DNA of 64,000 nt from Ethanoligenens harbinense YUAN-3. GTDB taxonomy: Bacteria > Bacillota > Clostridia > Oscillospirales > Ethanoligenentaceae. The first letter of the stretch is position 1. Each line of letters opens with the position of its first letter. The notes under the pieces were generated by a model, which saw only the letters and a program-made list of their open reading frames with translations, did no database searches and was not told the DNA's origin. A program made the position numbers and the translations under genes. The stretch spans positions 1,767,310 to 1,831,309 of the forward strand of contig NC_014828.1 of NCBI RefSeq assembly GCF_000178115.2. The letters are read 5' to 3'. Below, piece after piece: positions 1 to 10,176 of the stretch.

Positions 1-97
1 ATCACCACTCACACTGTATTGCAGTTCACGGCGCGAAGCGGCCGCCTGAGCTGCATGGGTTCGATGCGTTCGCTGCCGTTCTGCGGACCGATACGGT

Positions 98-126
98 TGC
101 AGGAGAGAGCCGCACCCTCCCCTGCA
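98..126 (-). other. hairpin downstream of dnaK
   Basis: TGCAGGGGAG and CTCTCCTGCA pair with one G-U wobble and a 9-nt loop, 16 nt past the dnaK stop codon. No T-run follows, so it reads as an mRNA processing or stability hairpin rather than a terminator. The rest of 1-141 has no gene I can support. dnaJ usually follows dnaK, but its start would lie left of the window. Confidence 0.45.
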
Positions 127-141
127 AACCGCATTGATCGT

Positions 142-2025
<1,884 letters not shown>

Positions 2026-2095
2026 TTACCTCCTGTATACATGCCTGCCGGCATGGATCATTTCATATATTTCCAACTTCCCCAAAAAGGAATGC

Positions 2096-2752
2096 TCAGT
2101 TGGCGACTTTGACGACCGAGTGGCGAATAACCTTGTCCCCGATGGCATAACCTTTCTGGAACACTTCGGCCACCACCGACTCGCCCAGACTGTCGTCATC
2201 CACATGGGCGACGGCGTTGTGGCGGTCGGGGTCGAACGCCTGCCCGGCCTCGGCCTCGATCTCAACGACGCCCAGAGCGGAAAACCCGGCTTCCATCTGC
2301 TTGAGCGTCATCTCCACGCCCTGCTGGAAACTCGCAGGGTCGGCTTCGGCAAAGTCGATGGCGCGCGCCAGACTGTCCAGTGCGGGCAACAGCGCCTTGA
2401 CCGCTTTGGCCGAGGCATCGGCGCTCAGCGCTTCTTTTTCGGAAGCCGTGCGCCGCCGATAATTCTCATACTCGGAGAGGGTGTTCGCCAGACGCTGGTT
2501 GAGCGTGTCGGTCTGCGACTTGCAGGTCTGCGCGTCGGCTTTGGCAGCGTCAAGCTCTTTTTGCAGGCGTTCGATCTCCGCTTTCTGGCTCTGGAGCAGC
2601 AGCTTGATCATTTCCGCTTCGGAAAGCTCTTTTTTGTTCCCAGCGTTCTCCTTTGCGGATTCCGCCGCCTGCGTGTCCGGCTCTCCGGGCGTTTCCGCCT
2701 CGATCTCCAGCTCCGGCTCTTTGGGTGTCTCCGCGTCTTTGCTGTTCTTCAA
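2096..2752 (-). CDS. grpE: nucleotide exchange factor GrpE
   Basis: GrpE dimer subunit that releases ADP from DnaK. An acidic, probably disordered N-terminus (residues 1-45) leads into a long coiled coil (about 50-110, with ENYRRRTASEKE), then the C-terminal beta domain with EVFQKGYAIGDKVIRHSVVKV. The start is TTG 2752, with GGAGG 8 nt upstream and no better ATG. It lies 76 nt before dnaK and after hrcA in one operon. The length of 218 residues is slightly above average because of the acidic head. Confidence 0.96.
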   Translation of the reverse strand: MKNSKDAETPKEPELEIEAETPGEPDTQAAESAKENAGNKKELSEAEMIKLLLQSQKAEIERLQKELDAAKADAQTCKSQTDTLNQRLANTLSEYENYRRRTASEKEALSADASAKAVKALLPALDSLARAIDFAEADPASFQQGVEMTLKQMEAGFSALGVVEIEAEAGQAFDPDRHNAVAHVDDDSLGESVVAEVFQKGYAIGDKVIRHSVVKVAN

Positions 2753-2838
2753 GGAAAATGCCTCCTTCGTACGGCTTTTCTATACGACGTCCATTTTTAC
2801 TCCGCAATCCGGCTTGTCTTTTTCGAATCGGCGGAGCA

Positions 2839-3867
2839 CTACTCATCGGGAAAGGTGTCATTGATGAGTTTGCTTAACACGGACGAGAAATATTCGATAT
2901 GCGAAACCAGCTTGGCATAAGGCATCCGGATGGGACCGATGATACCCACGGCACCCTGTGTTTTGCCGCCCACCCTGTACGGTGCGGCGATCAGGCTGGA
3001 AGATCGCATGAGGTCGGCACCGTTCTCCGTGCCGATGCGCACCTTCACCTGCCCGCGCACGCCGTCCACCAGCTTGGAAAGCTGCTCCCGCTGCTCCAAG
3101 AAGCGGATAATCTCCAGCGCGGAGCCGTCGTGAAATTCGGGGTAACAGAACAGGTTCGTTTCGCCGCCGAGGAATACTTCGGCGTCGCCCAGCACGCCGA
3201 TCTCATCGAACACGGCTTCCAGAACCGGTTTCAGCGCTTTGGCGTACTGCATCAGCGCCTTGTTCATTCTTTCTTTCAGTTCCGGGGTAGCCGCCTCGGG
3301 CGGCAGGCCCGCGAGCTTCTCACGCAGCATATTGGAAAAATAAGCCAGCATATCGGCGTCCACATCCTCGCCCGCCTTGCAGAGGCGGCTGCGCAGCACA
3401 CCCGGCGAAGCAACCAGCACGATGAGCATCGAGCGCCTGCCCGCGGGCATGACTTCCACGCTGCGGATGCGGATGTTGGCGCGCTGCGCGGCGGAAACCG
3501 CCACGCAGCCGGTAATGGCCGCCAGCACATCCCCCGCCTTGGCGAGCACGCCGTCCAGATCGCTGCCGTCGATGCGCAGCACGACGTTAATGCGCGCCTG
3601 CTCCGACTTGGTGAGCGGGTAGGCGTTCATCAGCGAATCGACATAATACCGGTAGCCCGCCTGCGTGGGGATGCGACCTGCCGAGGTATGCGGCTGCTCA
3701 AGCAGGCCCATCTCCGCGAGTTCGGACATTTCGTTGCGGATGGTGGCTGAAGAAAGGTGCATTTCCAGCATGCCGGCCAGCAGTTTGGAGCCCACCGGTT
3801 CCCCGGTCGCCACATAGCAATCCACCAGCGCGCCCAAAATGTGCTTCTTTCGATCATCAAGCTGCAT
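2839..3867 (-). CDS. hrcA: heat-inducible transcription repressor HrcA
   Basis: Repressor of class I heat-shock genes that binds CIRCE and needs GroE for activity. The N-terminal winged helix (residues 1-80) has the typical SSATIRNEMSELAEMGLLEQPHTSAGRIPT segment (abridged: SSATIRNEM, HTSAGRIPT); the C-terminal dimerisation/GAF-like part ends in YFSSVLSKLI. I prefer ATG 3867 over an in-frame GTG at 3876, because GGGGGTGAT, a good match to the anti-Shine-Dalgarno, overlaps that GTG and is well spaced for the ATG. It is first in hrcA-grpE-dnaK, with a CIRCE 79 nt upstream, so it represses itself. Confidence 0.97.
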   Translation of the reverse strand: MQLDDRKKHILGALVDCYVATGEPVGSKLLAGMLEMHLSSATIRNEMSELAEMGLLEQPHTSAGRIPTQAGYRYYVDSLMNAYPLTKSEQARINVVLRIDGSDLDGVLAKAGDVLAAITGCVAVSAAQRANIRIRSVEVMPAGRRSMLIVLVASPGVLRSRLCKAGEDVDADMLAYFSNMLREKLAGLPPEAATPELKERMNKALMQYAKALKPVLEAVFDEIGVLGDAEVFLGGETNLFCYPEFHDGSALEIIRFLEQREQLSKLVDGVRGQVKVRIGTENGADLMRSSSLIAAPYRVGGKTQGAVGIIGPIRMPYAKLVSHIEYFSSVLSKLINDTFPDE

Positions 3868-3945
3868 GAGAATCACCCCCGATCCCGGAAAAACGCCGCC
3901 TCGGCGCCGATACGCTCCTATCCCCGGCGAATGCCGGTGTGGAAT

Positions 3946-3972
3946 TTAGCACTCACAGCCTTCGAGTGCTAA
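3946..3972 (-). promoter_or_regulatory. CIRCE operator
   Basis: A perfect TTAGCACTC - 9 nt - GAGTGCTAA inverted repeat, the canonical HrcA-binding site. It lies just downstream of the -10 box, so bound HrcA would block transcription start, and the hairpin would also sit in the 5' leader. Confidence 0.97.
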
Positions 3973-3980
3973 CACTATGT

Positions 3981-4009
3981 ACTCTATCACCATTCGCGCA
4001 AAATGTCAA
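3981..4009 (-). promoter_or_regulatory. sigma-A promoter of hrcA-grpE-dnaK
   Basis: On the minus strand: TTGACA (4009-4004), 17-nt spacer, TAGAGT (3986-3981), followed directly by CIRCE. The -35 is perfect; the -10 matches four of six positions. Confidence 0.75.
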
Positions 4010-4052
4010 GGACTTTGCACAGGGAAAGCGGAAGGAATTTCCGTCCCCTTTC

Positions 4053-5159
4053 CTATGGAAAAAGCAGCGCGCCGATCACCGCATTGCTCACGAGAAATCC
4101 CTGCCGGGTGAGCGCGATGCGCCCCGCGCCGCGCCGCAGAAACCCGCCGTTTTCCAGCCGCTCGACCGTCTTTGCGTCGAAGGCGGAGAAATTCGCGCCG
4201 CACCGCGCACGCAGAGCGTTTTTCTCCACACCGTCCGCCAGGCGCAGGCGCAGCATGACATATTCCTCAAAGCCGCCGCCCGGGCCGTCGCCCTCCGGCG
4301 GCCTGCCCGTGAGAAAAGCGGCAAGGTCACGTGCATAATGGAAGCGACGCCCATCAAGGAAGCCGTGTGCGCCCGGCCCCAGCCCGAGGTATTCGCCGCA
4401 GTCCCAATACCGCAGGTTGTGTCGGGAAGCAAAGCCTGGTCTGGCAAAATTGGAGATCTCATACTGCGCGTAGCCGCGGGCTTCCAGCGCGTCACAGGCG
4501 GCAAGGTAACAGTCGGCCTGCAGGTCCGTGTCCGCTTCCTGCTGCCCGCGCATGGCGAACGCCGTGCCCGGCTCCACCTTCAGCAGATAGGCCGACACAT
4601 GCTCCACGCCCTGCGCCGCGGCAAATGCCACCGAGCGGCGAATGCTCTCCGGCGTCTGCCCCGGTGTGGCCAGCATCAGATCGAGTGAGAGGTTGGCAAA
4701 GCCCGCCTTCCGGGCAGCCTCCACCGCGCGCGCCACGTCCGCCGTCTTATGCCGGCGGCCCAGCGCGGCAAGTTCCGCGTCGCAGGCCGACTGCATACCC
4801 AAAGACAGCCGGTTGAAGCCCGCCGCCCGCAGCACCGGCAGCAACTCCGCCAGATCGGAGCCGGGATTGGCCTCTACCGTGATTTCCGCATCCGGCGCGA
4901 CGGGATAGATCTGTTTGAAATACGTAAGCAAAGCAGCCAGCGTGCCGCCAAGCAGCACGGGCGTGCCGCCGCCGAAATAGACGCTCTCCACCCGCCGCCC
5001 GGCCAGGCGCGGCACATAGGTGCGGGCGGCGGCACGCAGAACATCCGCATACTGCGTGGCCACTTCCGGTGCGAACGGCACCGAGTAGAAATCGCAGTAC
5101 GGACACTTGGCGGGCGCACAGAACGGCACGTGGACATACAGCCCCAGCGACGCGCTCAT
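4053..5159 (-). CDS. hemW: HemW-type radical SAM protein (coproporphyrinogen III oxidase-like)
   Basis: Member of the HemN/HemW radical SAM family; HemW proteins are thought to be heme chaperones rather than coproporphyrinogen dehydrogenases. The N-terminus (residues 8-24) reads [17 protein letters not shown], so the cluster motif is C-X4-C-X2-C with one residue more than the usual CX3CX2C. GGGTP and VEANPG for SAM binding, EISNFARPG and the C-terminal HemW winged-helix region are all present. The length of 368 is normal. The ATG overlaps the lepA stop (ATGA), implying translational coupling; lepA-hemW-hrcA order is common in Firmicutes. Confidence 0.92.
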   Translation of the reverse strand: MSASLGLYVHVPFCAPAKCPYCDFYSVPFAPEVATQYADVLRAAARTYVPRLAGRRVESVYFGGGTPVLLGGTLAALLTYFKQIYPVAPDAEITVEANPGSDLAELLPVLRAAGFNRLSLGMQSACDAELAALGRRHKTADVARAVEAARKAGFANLSLDLMLATPGQTPESIRRSVAFAAAQGVEHVSAYLLKVEPGTAFAMRGQQEADTDLQADCYLAACDALEARGYAQYEISNFARPGFASRHNLRYWDCGEYLGLGPGAHGFLDGRRFHYARDLAAFLTGRPPEGDGPGGGFEEYVMLRLRLADGVEKNALRARCGANFSAFDAKTVERLENGGFLRRGAGRIALTRQGFLVSNAVIGALLFP

Positions 5160-6955
5160 TCGTCCAGCTTGAGCACGGACATGAACGCTTCCTGCGGCAC
5201 CTCTACCGAGCCGAGCTGGCGCATGCGTTTTTTGCCCTCTTTCTGCTTCTCAAGCAGTTTCTTTTTGCGGGTGATGTCGCCACCGTAACACTTAGCCAGC
5301 ACGTCCTTGCGCATGGCCTTGACCGTTTCGCGTGCGATGATACGCCCGCCCACCGCCGCCTGAATGGGCACCTCAAACAACTGGCGCGGGATGACGTCCT
5401 TGAGCTTTTCCGCGATGCGCCGCCCGCGTGCATAGGCCTTGTCGGCGTGCACGATGAACGACAGCGCATCCACCACCTCGCCGTTGAGCATGATGTCGAG
5501 CTTGACCAGCCTGGAGGGCGCGTAGCCTTTCACTTCATAGTCAAAGGAAGCAAAGCCGCGCGTGCGGGATTTGAGTGCGTCAAAGAAATCATAGACGATC
5601 TCATTGAGCGGCAGTTCGTAATGCAAATCGGCGCGGGTGGCGTCGAGGTATTTGGTGTCTTTATACACGCCGCGGCGCTCCTGACAGAGCTCCATGATGC
5701 TGCCGATATAATCGGTGGGGGTGAGGATGTGCGCCGTAATCATCGGCTCCTCCGCCTGCGCGATCACGTCCGGCGACGGAAAGTTGGTGGGGTTGTCGAT
5801 GAACACCGTTTCGCCGTTTGTCTTGATGATCTTGTAGACCACGCTGGGCGCGGTGGTGACCAGATCGAGATTATATTCGCGCTCCAGCCGCTCCTGAATG
5901 ACCTCCATGTGCAGCAGCCCCAGAAACCCGCAGCGGAAACCGAACCCCAGCGCGATGGACGTTTCCGGCTCGAACGAGAGCGAAGCATCGTTGAGCTGGA
6001 GTTTGGCCAGCGCGTCGCGCAGGTCGCCGTATTTCGCGCCGTCGGCAGGATAGACGCCGCAGTAGACCATTGGGTTGACCTTTTTGTATCCAGGCAGCGG
6101 CTCTTTCACACCGTTTTCCACGGTGGTAACGGTGTCGCCCACGCGGGTGTCCGCCACGTTTTTGATGCTGGCGGTGAGGTAGCCGACCTCGCCCGCGCAC
6201 AGGGCCTCGGCGGGCTGCAAACAGGTGGGTAGCATATAGCCCACCTCCACCACGTCGAACTCCGCGCCGGTGGCCATCATCCTGATGCGGCTGCCGGGCT
6301 TCACGGTGCCGTCCATCACCCGCATGTAAACGATGACGCCCTTGTAACTGTCGTAATAGGAATCGAAGATAAGCGCGGAGAGCGGCTTTTCCGGGTCGCC
6401 CTGCGGCGCAGGGACAGCGGCGATGATCTTGTCCAGTACGTCCTGAATGTTCAGGCCCGTCTTAGCGGAAATGCAGGGCGCGTCATCCGCCGGGATGCCG
6501 ATGACATCCTCGATCTCGGCTTTCACACGGTCGGGGTCGGCGGAGGGCAGATCGATCTTGTTGATGACCGGCACCACCTCAAGCCCGTGATCCACCGCCA
6601 GATAGGTATTGGCCAGCGTCTGCGCCTCGATGCCCTGCGACGCGTCCACCACCAGGATGGCGCCCTCGCAGGCCGCCAGAGAGCGGGACACCTCGTAGTT
6701 GAAGTCCACATGGCCGGGCGTGTCGATGAGATTGAGCTCATACGCCTGCCCGTCGGTATGCGTATAGCTGAGCTTGACGGCGCGCGCCTTGATGGTGATG
6801 CCCCGCTCGCGCTCAAGGTCCATGTTGTCGAGCAACTGGGCCTCCATGTCACGCGCGGAAACGGCGCTGGTCTTTTCCATCAGGCGGTCGGCCAACGTCG
6901 ATTTGCCGTGGTCGATATGGGCGATGATGCAGAAATTGCGGATATTCTCTTGCAA
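5156..6955 (-). CDS. lepA: elongation factor 4 (LepA)
   Basis: Ribosome-dependent translational GTPase. G motifs are clear: [18 protein letters not shown] and NKID; the C-terminal LepA-specific domain follows. I start at TTG 6955 (MQENIRNFC...), since GAGGTGA ends 5 nt upstream and the resulting 599 residues match the family. The longer ATG at 6994 has no ribosome binding site. It is the first gene of lepA-hemW, with hemW overlapping by 4 nt. Confidence 0.96.
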   Translation of the reverse strand: MQENIRNFCIIAHIDHGKSTLADRLMEKTSAVSARDMEAQLLDNMDLERERGITIKARAVKLSYTHTDGQAYELNLIDTPGHVDFNYEVSRSLAACEGAILVVDASQGIEAQTLANTYLAVDHGLEVVPVINKIDLPSADPDRVKAEIEDVIGIPADDAPCISAKTGLNIQDVLDKIIAAVPAPQGDPEKPLSALIFDSYYDSYKGVIVYMRVMDGTVKPGSRIRMMATGAEFDVVEVGYMLPTCLQPAEALCAGEVGYLTASIKNVADTRVGDTVTTVENGVKEPLPGYKKVNPMVYCGVYPADGAKYGDLRDALAKLQLNDASLSFEPETSIALGFGFRCGFLGLLHMEVIQERLEREYNLDLVTTAPSVVYKIIKTNGETVFIDNPTNFPSPDVIAQAEEPMITAHILTPTDYIGSIMELCQERRGVYKDTKYLDATRADLHYELPLNEIVYDFFDALKSRTRGFASFDYEVKGYAPSRLVKLDIMLNGEVVDALSFIVHADKAYARGRRIAEKLKDVIPRQLFEVPIQAAVGGRIIARETVKAMRKDVLAKCYGGDITRKKKLLEKQKEGKKRMRQLGSVEVPQEAFMSVLKLDE

Positions 6956-7062
6956 GCGGCTCACCTCAACTGCCGGTCGCCCGGCATGATTCATTCAGCT
7001 GGTTTGGTTTCTATTTACAGGGAAACATCTGTTCCCGGACCCTATCAACAACATCATACGAT

Positions 7063-7093
7063 ATTATAATAGCACAGAACGGGGTGCTTTCAA
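7063..7093 (-). promoter_or_regulatory. probable promoter of lepA-hemW
   Basis: On the minus strand: TTGAAA (7093-7088), then overlapping -10 candidates TATTAT (16-nt spacer) and TATAAT (19-nt spacer). A weak CGGGG/CCCCG hairpin around the -35 may also end rsmA transcription. Confidence 0.5.
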
Positions 7094-7105
7094 ACTCCCC
7101 GCTGT

Positions 7106-7960
7106 TCATTCTTCCGCCAGCGCGTCGGCCACGCGGGCAAAATCGGCCAGCGTCAGCCGTTCGCCGCGCAGGCTTTCGTCCACGCCCGCCTTGCGTAAAG
7201 CGGCGGCCACCCGCTCTCTGGGCAGCCCCAGCCCGGCAGGCAGCGCGCTGCGCAGCATCTTTCGGCGCTGGGCGAATGCCGCGCGCACCACGCGGAACAG
7301 CAGCGCTTCGTTCCGCACGGCCACGGGCGGCTCTTGGTGCAAATCAAGCCGGATCACACAACTGTCCACCTGCGGGCGGGGCAAAAAGCTGCCCGCCGAC
7401 ACGTCGAACAGCACACGCGGGCTGGCGTAATACCGCACCGCCAGACTGACGGCGCCCGTATCCCGGCTGCCGGGCGCGGCGCAGATGCGGGCGGCAGCCT
7501 CTTTCTGCACCATCACGGTCACGGCCGTGACGGGCAGGTGGGACTCCAGCAGGCGCATAAGCAGCGGAGAGGTGATGTAATACGGCAGATTGGCGCAGAC
7601 AGCCACCGGGCCGCCAAACTCCTCCCGGATAAGCGCGGCAAGGTCGGCTTCCATCGCGTCACCCTGCACGACCCTCACGTTGGAAAATTGATCCAGAGTT
7701 TCGGCCAGCACCGGCAGCAGGCGGGTATCCAGCTCAAGCGCTACCACCTTTTTGGCACGGCGCGCCAGTTCCGCCGTAAGCACCCCGATGCCGGGGCCGA
7801 TCTCCAGCACGCCGGCGGCTTCCTCCGCACCGCAGAGCGCGGCCATGCGCGGGCAGACCGACGGATTGATAAGGAAATTCTGTCCCAGCGCCTTGGAAAA
7901 ATGGAACCCATGGCGTGCCAACAGAGCCTTGATCTGCGCGGGGTTGGCAAGATCGGTCAT
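7106..7960 (-). CDS. rsmA: 16S rRNA dimethyladenosine transferase RsmA (KsgA)
   Basis: Dimethylates two adjacent adenines near the 3' end of 16S rRNA late in 30S assembly, using SAM. Seen: substrate-side motif KALGQNFL (residues 23-30), SAM motif LEIGPGIG, catalytic NLPYY, and the C-terminal helical domain with [13 protein letters not shown]. The length of 284 is typical. Its ATG overlaps the cdd stop by 4 nt (ATGA), so cdd and rsmA are one translationally coupled unit. Confidence 0.96.
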   Translation of the reverse strand: MTDLANPAQIKALLARHGFHFSKALGQNFLINPSVCPRMAALCGAEEAAGVLEIGPGIGVLTAELARRAKKVVALELDTRLLPVLAETLDQFSNVRVVQGDAMEADLAALIREEFGGPVAVCANLPYYITSPLLMRLLESHLPVTAVTVMVQKEAAARICAAPGSRDTGAVSLAVRYYASPRVLFDVSAGSFLPRPQVDSCVIRLDLHQEPPVAVRNEALLFRVVRAAFAQRRKMLRSALPAGLGLPRERVAAALRKAGVDESLRGERLTLADFARVADALAEE

Positions 7961-8370
7961 TCGGTTTCCTCCGCGCGGAACGAATCGAACGCCTGCGGCA
8001 GCAGCTCCGCCAGCGTGAAGGTGCGAACCTCTTCCGGCCCCGCACAGTAGATGGGCAGCGAACCGTCGCTGGAAAATTCAGCGAGCACCTGCCGGCAGAT
8101 GCCACAGGGGGTCACGTCTTCCCCCGCCGCGAGCGCAAGGGCGACAAAATCCCGCTCTCCGGCGGCCACAGCGGCAAAAACCGCCGCGCGCTCTGCGCAG
8201 ACAGTCGCTCCAAACGATACGTTTTCCACATTGCAGCCGGTATAGACATACCCGCTGCGCGTGAGCAGGGCCGCCCCCACGCGAAAATGCGAATACGGCG
8301 CGTAGGCGTTTTCACGCACTGCACGCGCCCGCGCCACCAGCGCGAGGATGACCCGTTCCTCTTCTGTCAT
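7957..8370 (-). CDS. cdd: cytidine deaminase
   Basis: Zinc enzyme of pyrimidine salvage that converts cytidine and deoxycytidine to the uridine forms. Zinc/catalytic motifs are [10 protein letters not shown] (Cys and the proton-shuttling Glu) and PCGICRQ (two Cys); the substrate loop has GCNVEN. The start ATG 8370 is 6 nt after GGGAGG and gives 137 residues, normal for the homotetrameric class. A longer reading frame to 8433 has no ribosome site. Coupled to rsmA downstream. Confidence 0.95.
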   Translation of the reverse strand: MTEEERVILALVARARAVRENAYAPYSHFRVGAALLTRSGYVYTGCNVENVSFGATVCAERAAVFAAVAAGERDFVALALAAGEDVTPCGICRQVLAEFSSDGSLPIYCAGPEEVRTFTLAELLPQAFDSFRAEETE

Positions 8371-8489
8371 ACCGTTCCTCCCATACGTTGCGCATTTACG
8401 AAAAAAAGCCGCCCTGTCCAAAGCAGATGCCATGGAAGAACGGCCATTTTATACCGCAGGCGGCCAAAACCGTCCGCTCCCGGAAAGAC

Positions 8490-8756
8490 TCACTTACGCA
8501 GCGACAGTTTTTCGAGAATCGCGCGATAGCGGGTAACATCCTTTTTCATCAGGTAGTTGAGCAGGTTGCGGCGGTGGCCGACCATCTTGAGCAGACCGCG
8601 GCGGGAATGGTGGTCTTTTTTATGCTCTTTCAGATGCTCGGTGAGCTTGTTGATGCGGGCGGTGAGCACCGCGATCTGCACCTCGGGCGAACCGGTATCT
8701 TTCTCGTGGATGCGGTTGGATTCGATTACGGCTTGTTTTTCTTCATCTTTCAGCAT
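8490..8756 (-). CDS. rpsO: 30S ribosomal protein S15
   Basis: Primary-binding 30S protein. All 88 residues match the family, including [28 protein letters not shown] and the RR-LL-YL end. GAGGTG lies 8 nt before the ATG. It appears monocistronic, with its own promoter and a leader of roughly 120 nt. Confidence 0.98.
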   Translation of the reverse strand: MLKDEEKQAVIESNRIHEKDTGSPEVQIAVLTARINKLTEHLKEHKKDHHSRRGLLKMVGHRRNLLNYLMKKDVTRYRAILEKLSLRK

Positions 8757-8877
8757 TGCAGATACACCTCATAAAATAAGTTCATTCGCCAAGGCCGGGC
8801 GCGGGGTTCAGGTGAGGGCCCAAACGGGCCATCCCCCCGTGCTGAGCGCAAGGTAACGACAGACGGAAAAAACCGTA
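8757..8877 (-). promoter_or_regulatory. rpsO: rpsO 5' leader, possibly autoregulatory
   Basis: Between the predicted start of transcription and the rpsO ATG lies a leader of roughly 120 nt with an ACGG/CCGT and a GGCCC/GGGCC hairpin. Known S15 genes often use such leaders for feedback by S15 itself. I do not recognise a specific published fold here. Confidence 0.35.
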
Positions 8878-8883
8878 CGATAC

Positions 8884-8912
8884 AGTATACCAGCCCGCCG
8901 GGATTTTGTAAA
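8884..8912 (-). promoter_or_regulatory. promoter of rpsO
   Basis: On the minus strand: TTTACA (8912-8907), 17-nt spacer, TATACT (8889-8884). Both boxes miss consensus by one base. Confidence 0.7.
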
Positions 8913-8963
8913 GGATTTCTTTGCAAATATGCCCCGTTTTTTCATCACGCACCGCGCGGCAAC

Positions 8964-8998
8964 AAAAAGCGCCCCGCTTTCGCGGAGCGCTTTTTGTT
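8964..8998 (-). terminator. rho-independent terminator of the 48-residue gene
   Basis: Stem AGCGCTCCGC/GCGGGGCGCT with a 4-nt loop, flanked by T-runs on both strands. It lies 19 nt past the small gene's stop codon and could work in both directions. Confidence 0.85.
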
Positions 8999-9016
8999 TG
9001 ATCGTGCCAAAAAAAA

Positions 9017-9163
9017 TCAGCGGGCGCACTGATCCTGCTTGCAGTTATCGAATTTACCCTTGTTGTCCTGGTTCTGCGCGCCCTGCTGGCGCTTGTCCTG
9101 TGCATTTTTCTGGTTTTTGTCGAAGTTGTTCTGGTTTTTTGCTTCTCTATCCCTTTGTGCCAT
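9017..9163 (-). CDS. small Asn/Gln-rich protein, 48 residues, unknown
   Basis: Reading frame MAQRDREAKNQ ... NCKQDQCAR, rich in Asn, Gln, Lys and Asp, with no hydrophobic segment and two Cys near the C-terminus (CKQDQC). GGGGTGAT is well placed 5 nt before the ATG, and a strong terminator follows, so this is very likely a real single-gene unit. The composition recalls minor small acid-soluble spore proteins, but I cannot assign it to a family. Confidence 0.75.
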   Translation of the reverse strand: MAQRDREAKNQNNFDKNQKNAQDKRQQGAQNQDNKGKFDNCKQDQCAR

Positions 9164-9240
9164 TTTTTATCACCCCTTTTTTGGTTCCACCCGTAGTATG
9201 CTCCCACATCTGGAAAATATGCGGGTAAAAAGCGGGGCGC

Positions 9241-9275
9241 AAAAACACCCGCCTGTTTTCAGACGGGTGTTTTGC
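9241..9275 (-). terminator. terminator after sortase operon
   Basis: ACACCCG and CGGGTGT stems extended by CTG/CAG across one mismatch, TTTT loop, and T-runs on both sides. It lies 30 nt past the sortase stop on the minus strand. Confidence 0.8.
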
Positions 9276-9304
9276 AAAACGGTGGCGGCCGTGCCTATGT
9301 AAAC

Positions 9305-10096
9305 TCAGGTGCCGCTTTTCTTATTGGTCTTGTACCAGATCTGCGGCATCTGCGGATTGGGGTTCATGGTTGCGGTACCGGGAGACAGGTCTTCACCGTC
9401 GCGCGCCAGCCGGGCAAGCACGACCACACGCGCGTCGTTGAACACATAGGAGCAGGTGGACAGGGTAAGGATGTGGTCGGTGGGTTGCACATCCACCGTG
9501 GTATTGACCAGCGAACGTTTTTTGACCTCGCCGATGTAGTTCATAAACGCGTCGTTCGATGCAAAATCCGTATCGAGATAGTAGAACGTATCGCCCTGGC
9601 TGGGCACCGTGTTCACGATCATCACGGCGAAGATCTTCCAAGTCTGCTGTTTATAAACCGTGTTGAACTGGATAAGCGGCGCTTTGGCGTAGAAACCGTT
9701 GTCCTCGTAATTGACCAGTTCATGGAACATCTGGTCGTCTTTCATATTGTGCCCGTAGATAATAAGATTTTTGGAGGGTGAATCACCCAGCTTGTCGCGG
9801 TAATCCAGAAACGGTACGCCGTGCTGGTTGCTGTTCTTATAAAAATCGCGGCGCAGGTAGAAATCGTTGTCCGAAGCCTGCATCACGGGATAATTGATGT
9901 TGGTACCGGGCACGTTCACCCAGCCCTTCATGTCGCTGTTCTGTGCATAGAGCGACGCGTATTCCGGCAGGACCGGACCGGAAGACGCGGAAGCGGACGA
10001 AACCGCAGACGAGGACGCATGCACCTGGCCGGCAAGGTTGTCGTTCATCCGCTGGTTCTGATACGCTTCAATATAATACTGGATGATGGGCACCAT
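9305..10096 (-). CDS. srtB: class B sortase (start uncertain)
   Basis: Membrane cysteine transpeptidase that links sorting-signal proteins to peptidoglycan. Catalytic residues are visible: His in YGHNMKDD, Cys in LSTCSY and Arg in NDARVVVLAR; the pattern with an N-terminal helical extension fits class B. The first in-frame ATG is 10096, without a ribosome site. Upstream, in frame, the sequence encodes a membrane anchor (IFRKIVFLAALAVFIGC), but the AGGAGG-preceded ATG at 10161 is one base out of frame with it. Either there is a one-base sequence error or mutation, or a rare start is used. Last gene after iscS-thiI-cinA. Confidence 0.85.
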   Translation of the reverse strand: MVPIIQYYIEAYQNQRMNDNLAGQVHASSSAVSSASASSGPVLPEYASLYAQNSDMKGWVNVPGTNINYPVMQASDNDFYLRRDFYKNSNQHGVPFLDYRDKLGDSPSKNLIIYGHNMKDDQMFHELVNYEDNGFYAKAPLIQFNTVYKQQTWKIFAVMIVNTVPSQGDTFYYLDTDFASNDAFMNYIGEVKKRSLVNTTVDVQPTDHILTLSTCSYVFNDARVVVLARLARDGEDLSPGTATMNPNPQMPQIWYKTNKKSGT

Positions 10097-10176
10097 GCAC
10101 CCGATGAAAACGGCCAGCGCGGCCAGAAAAACGATCTTGCGGAAAATCTCGGCAGGTTCATCCCTCCTATGCGGAA

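Noticed and set aside
8400-8480. possible rpsO terminator
   Set aside because: GCCGCC and GGCGGC could pair before a T-run, but the loop is about 50 nt, so I did not call it.
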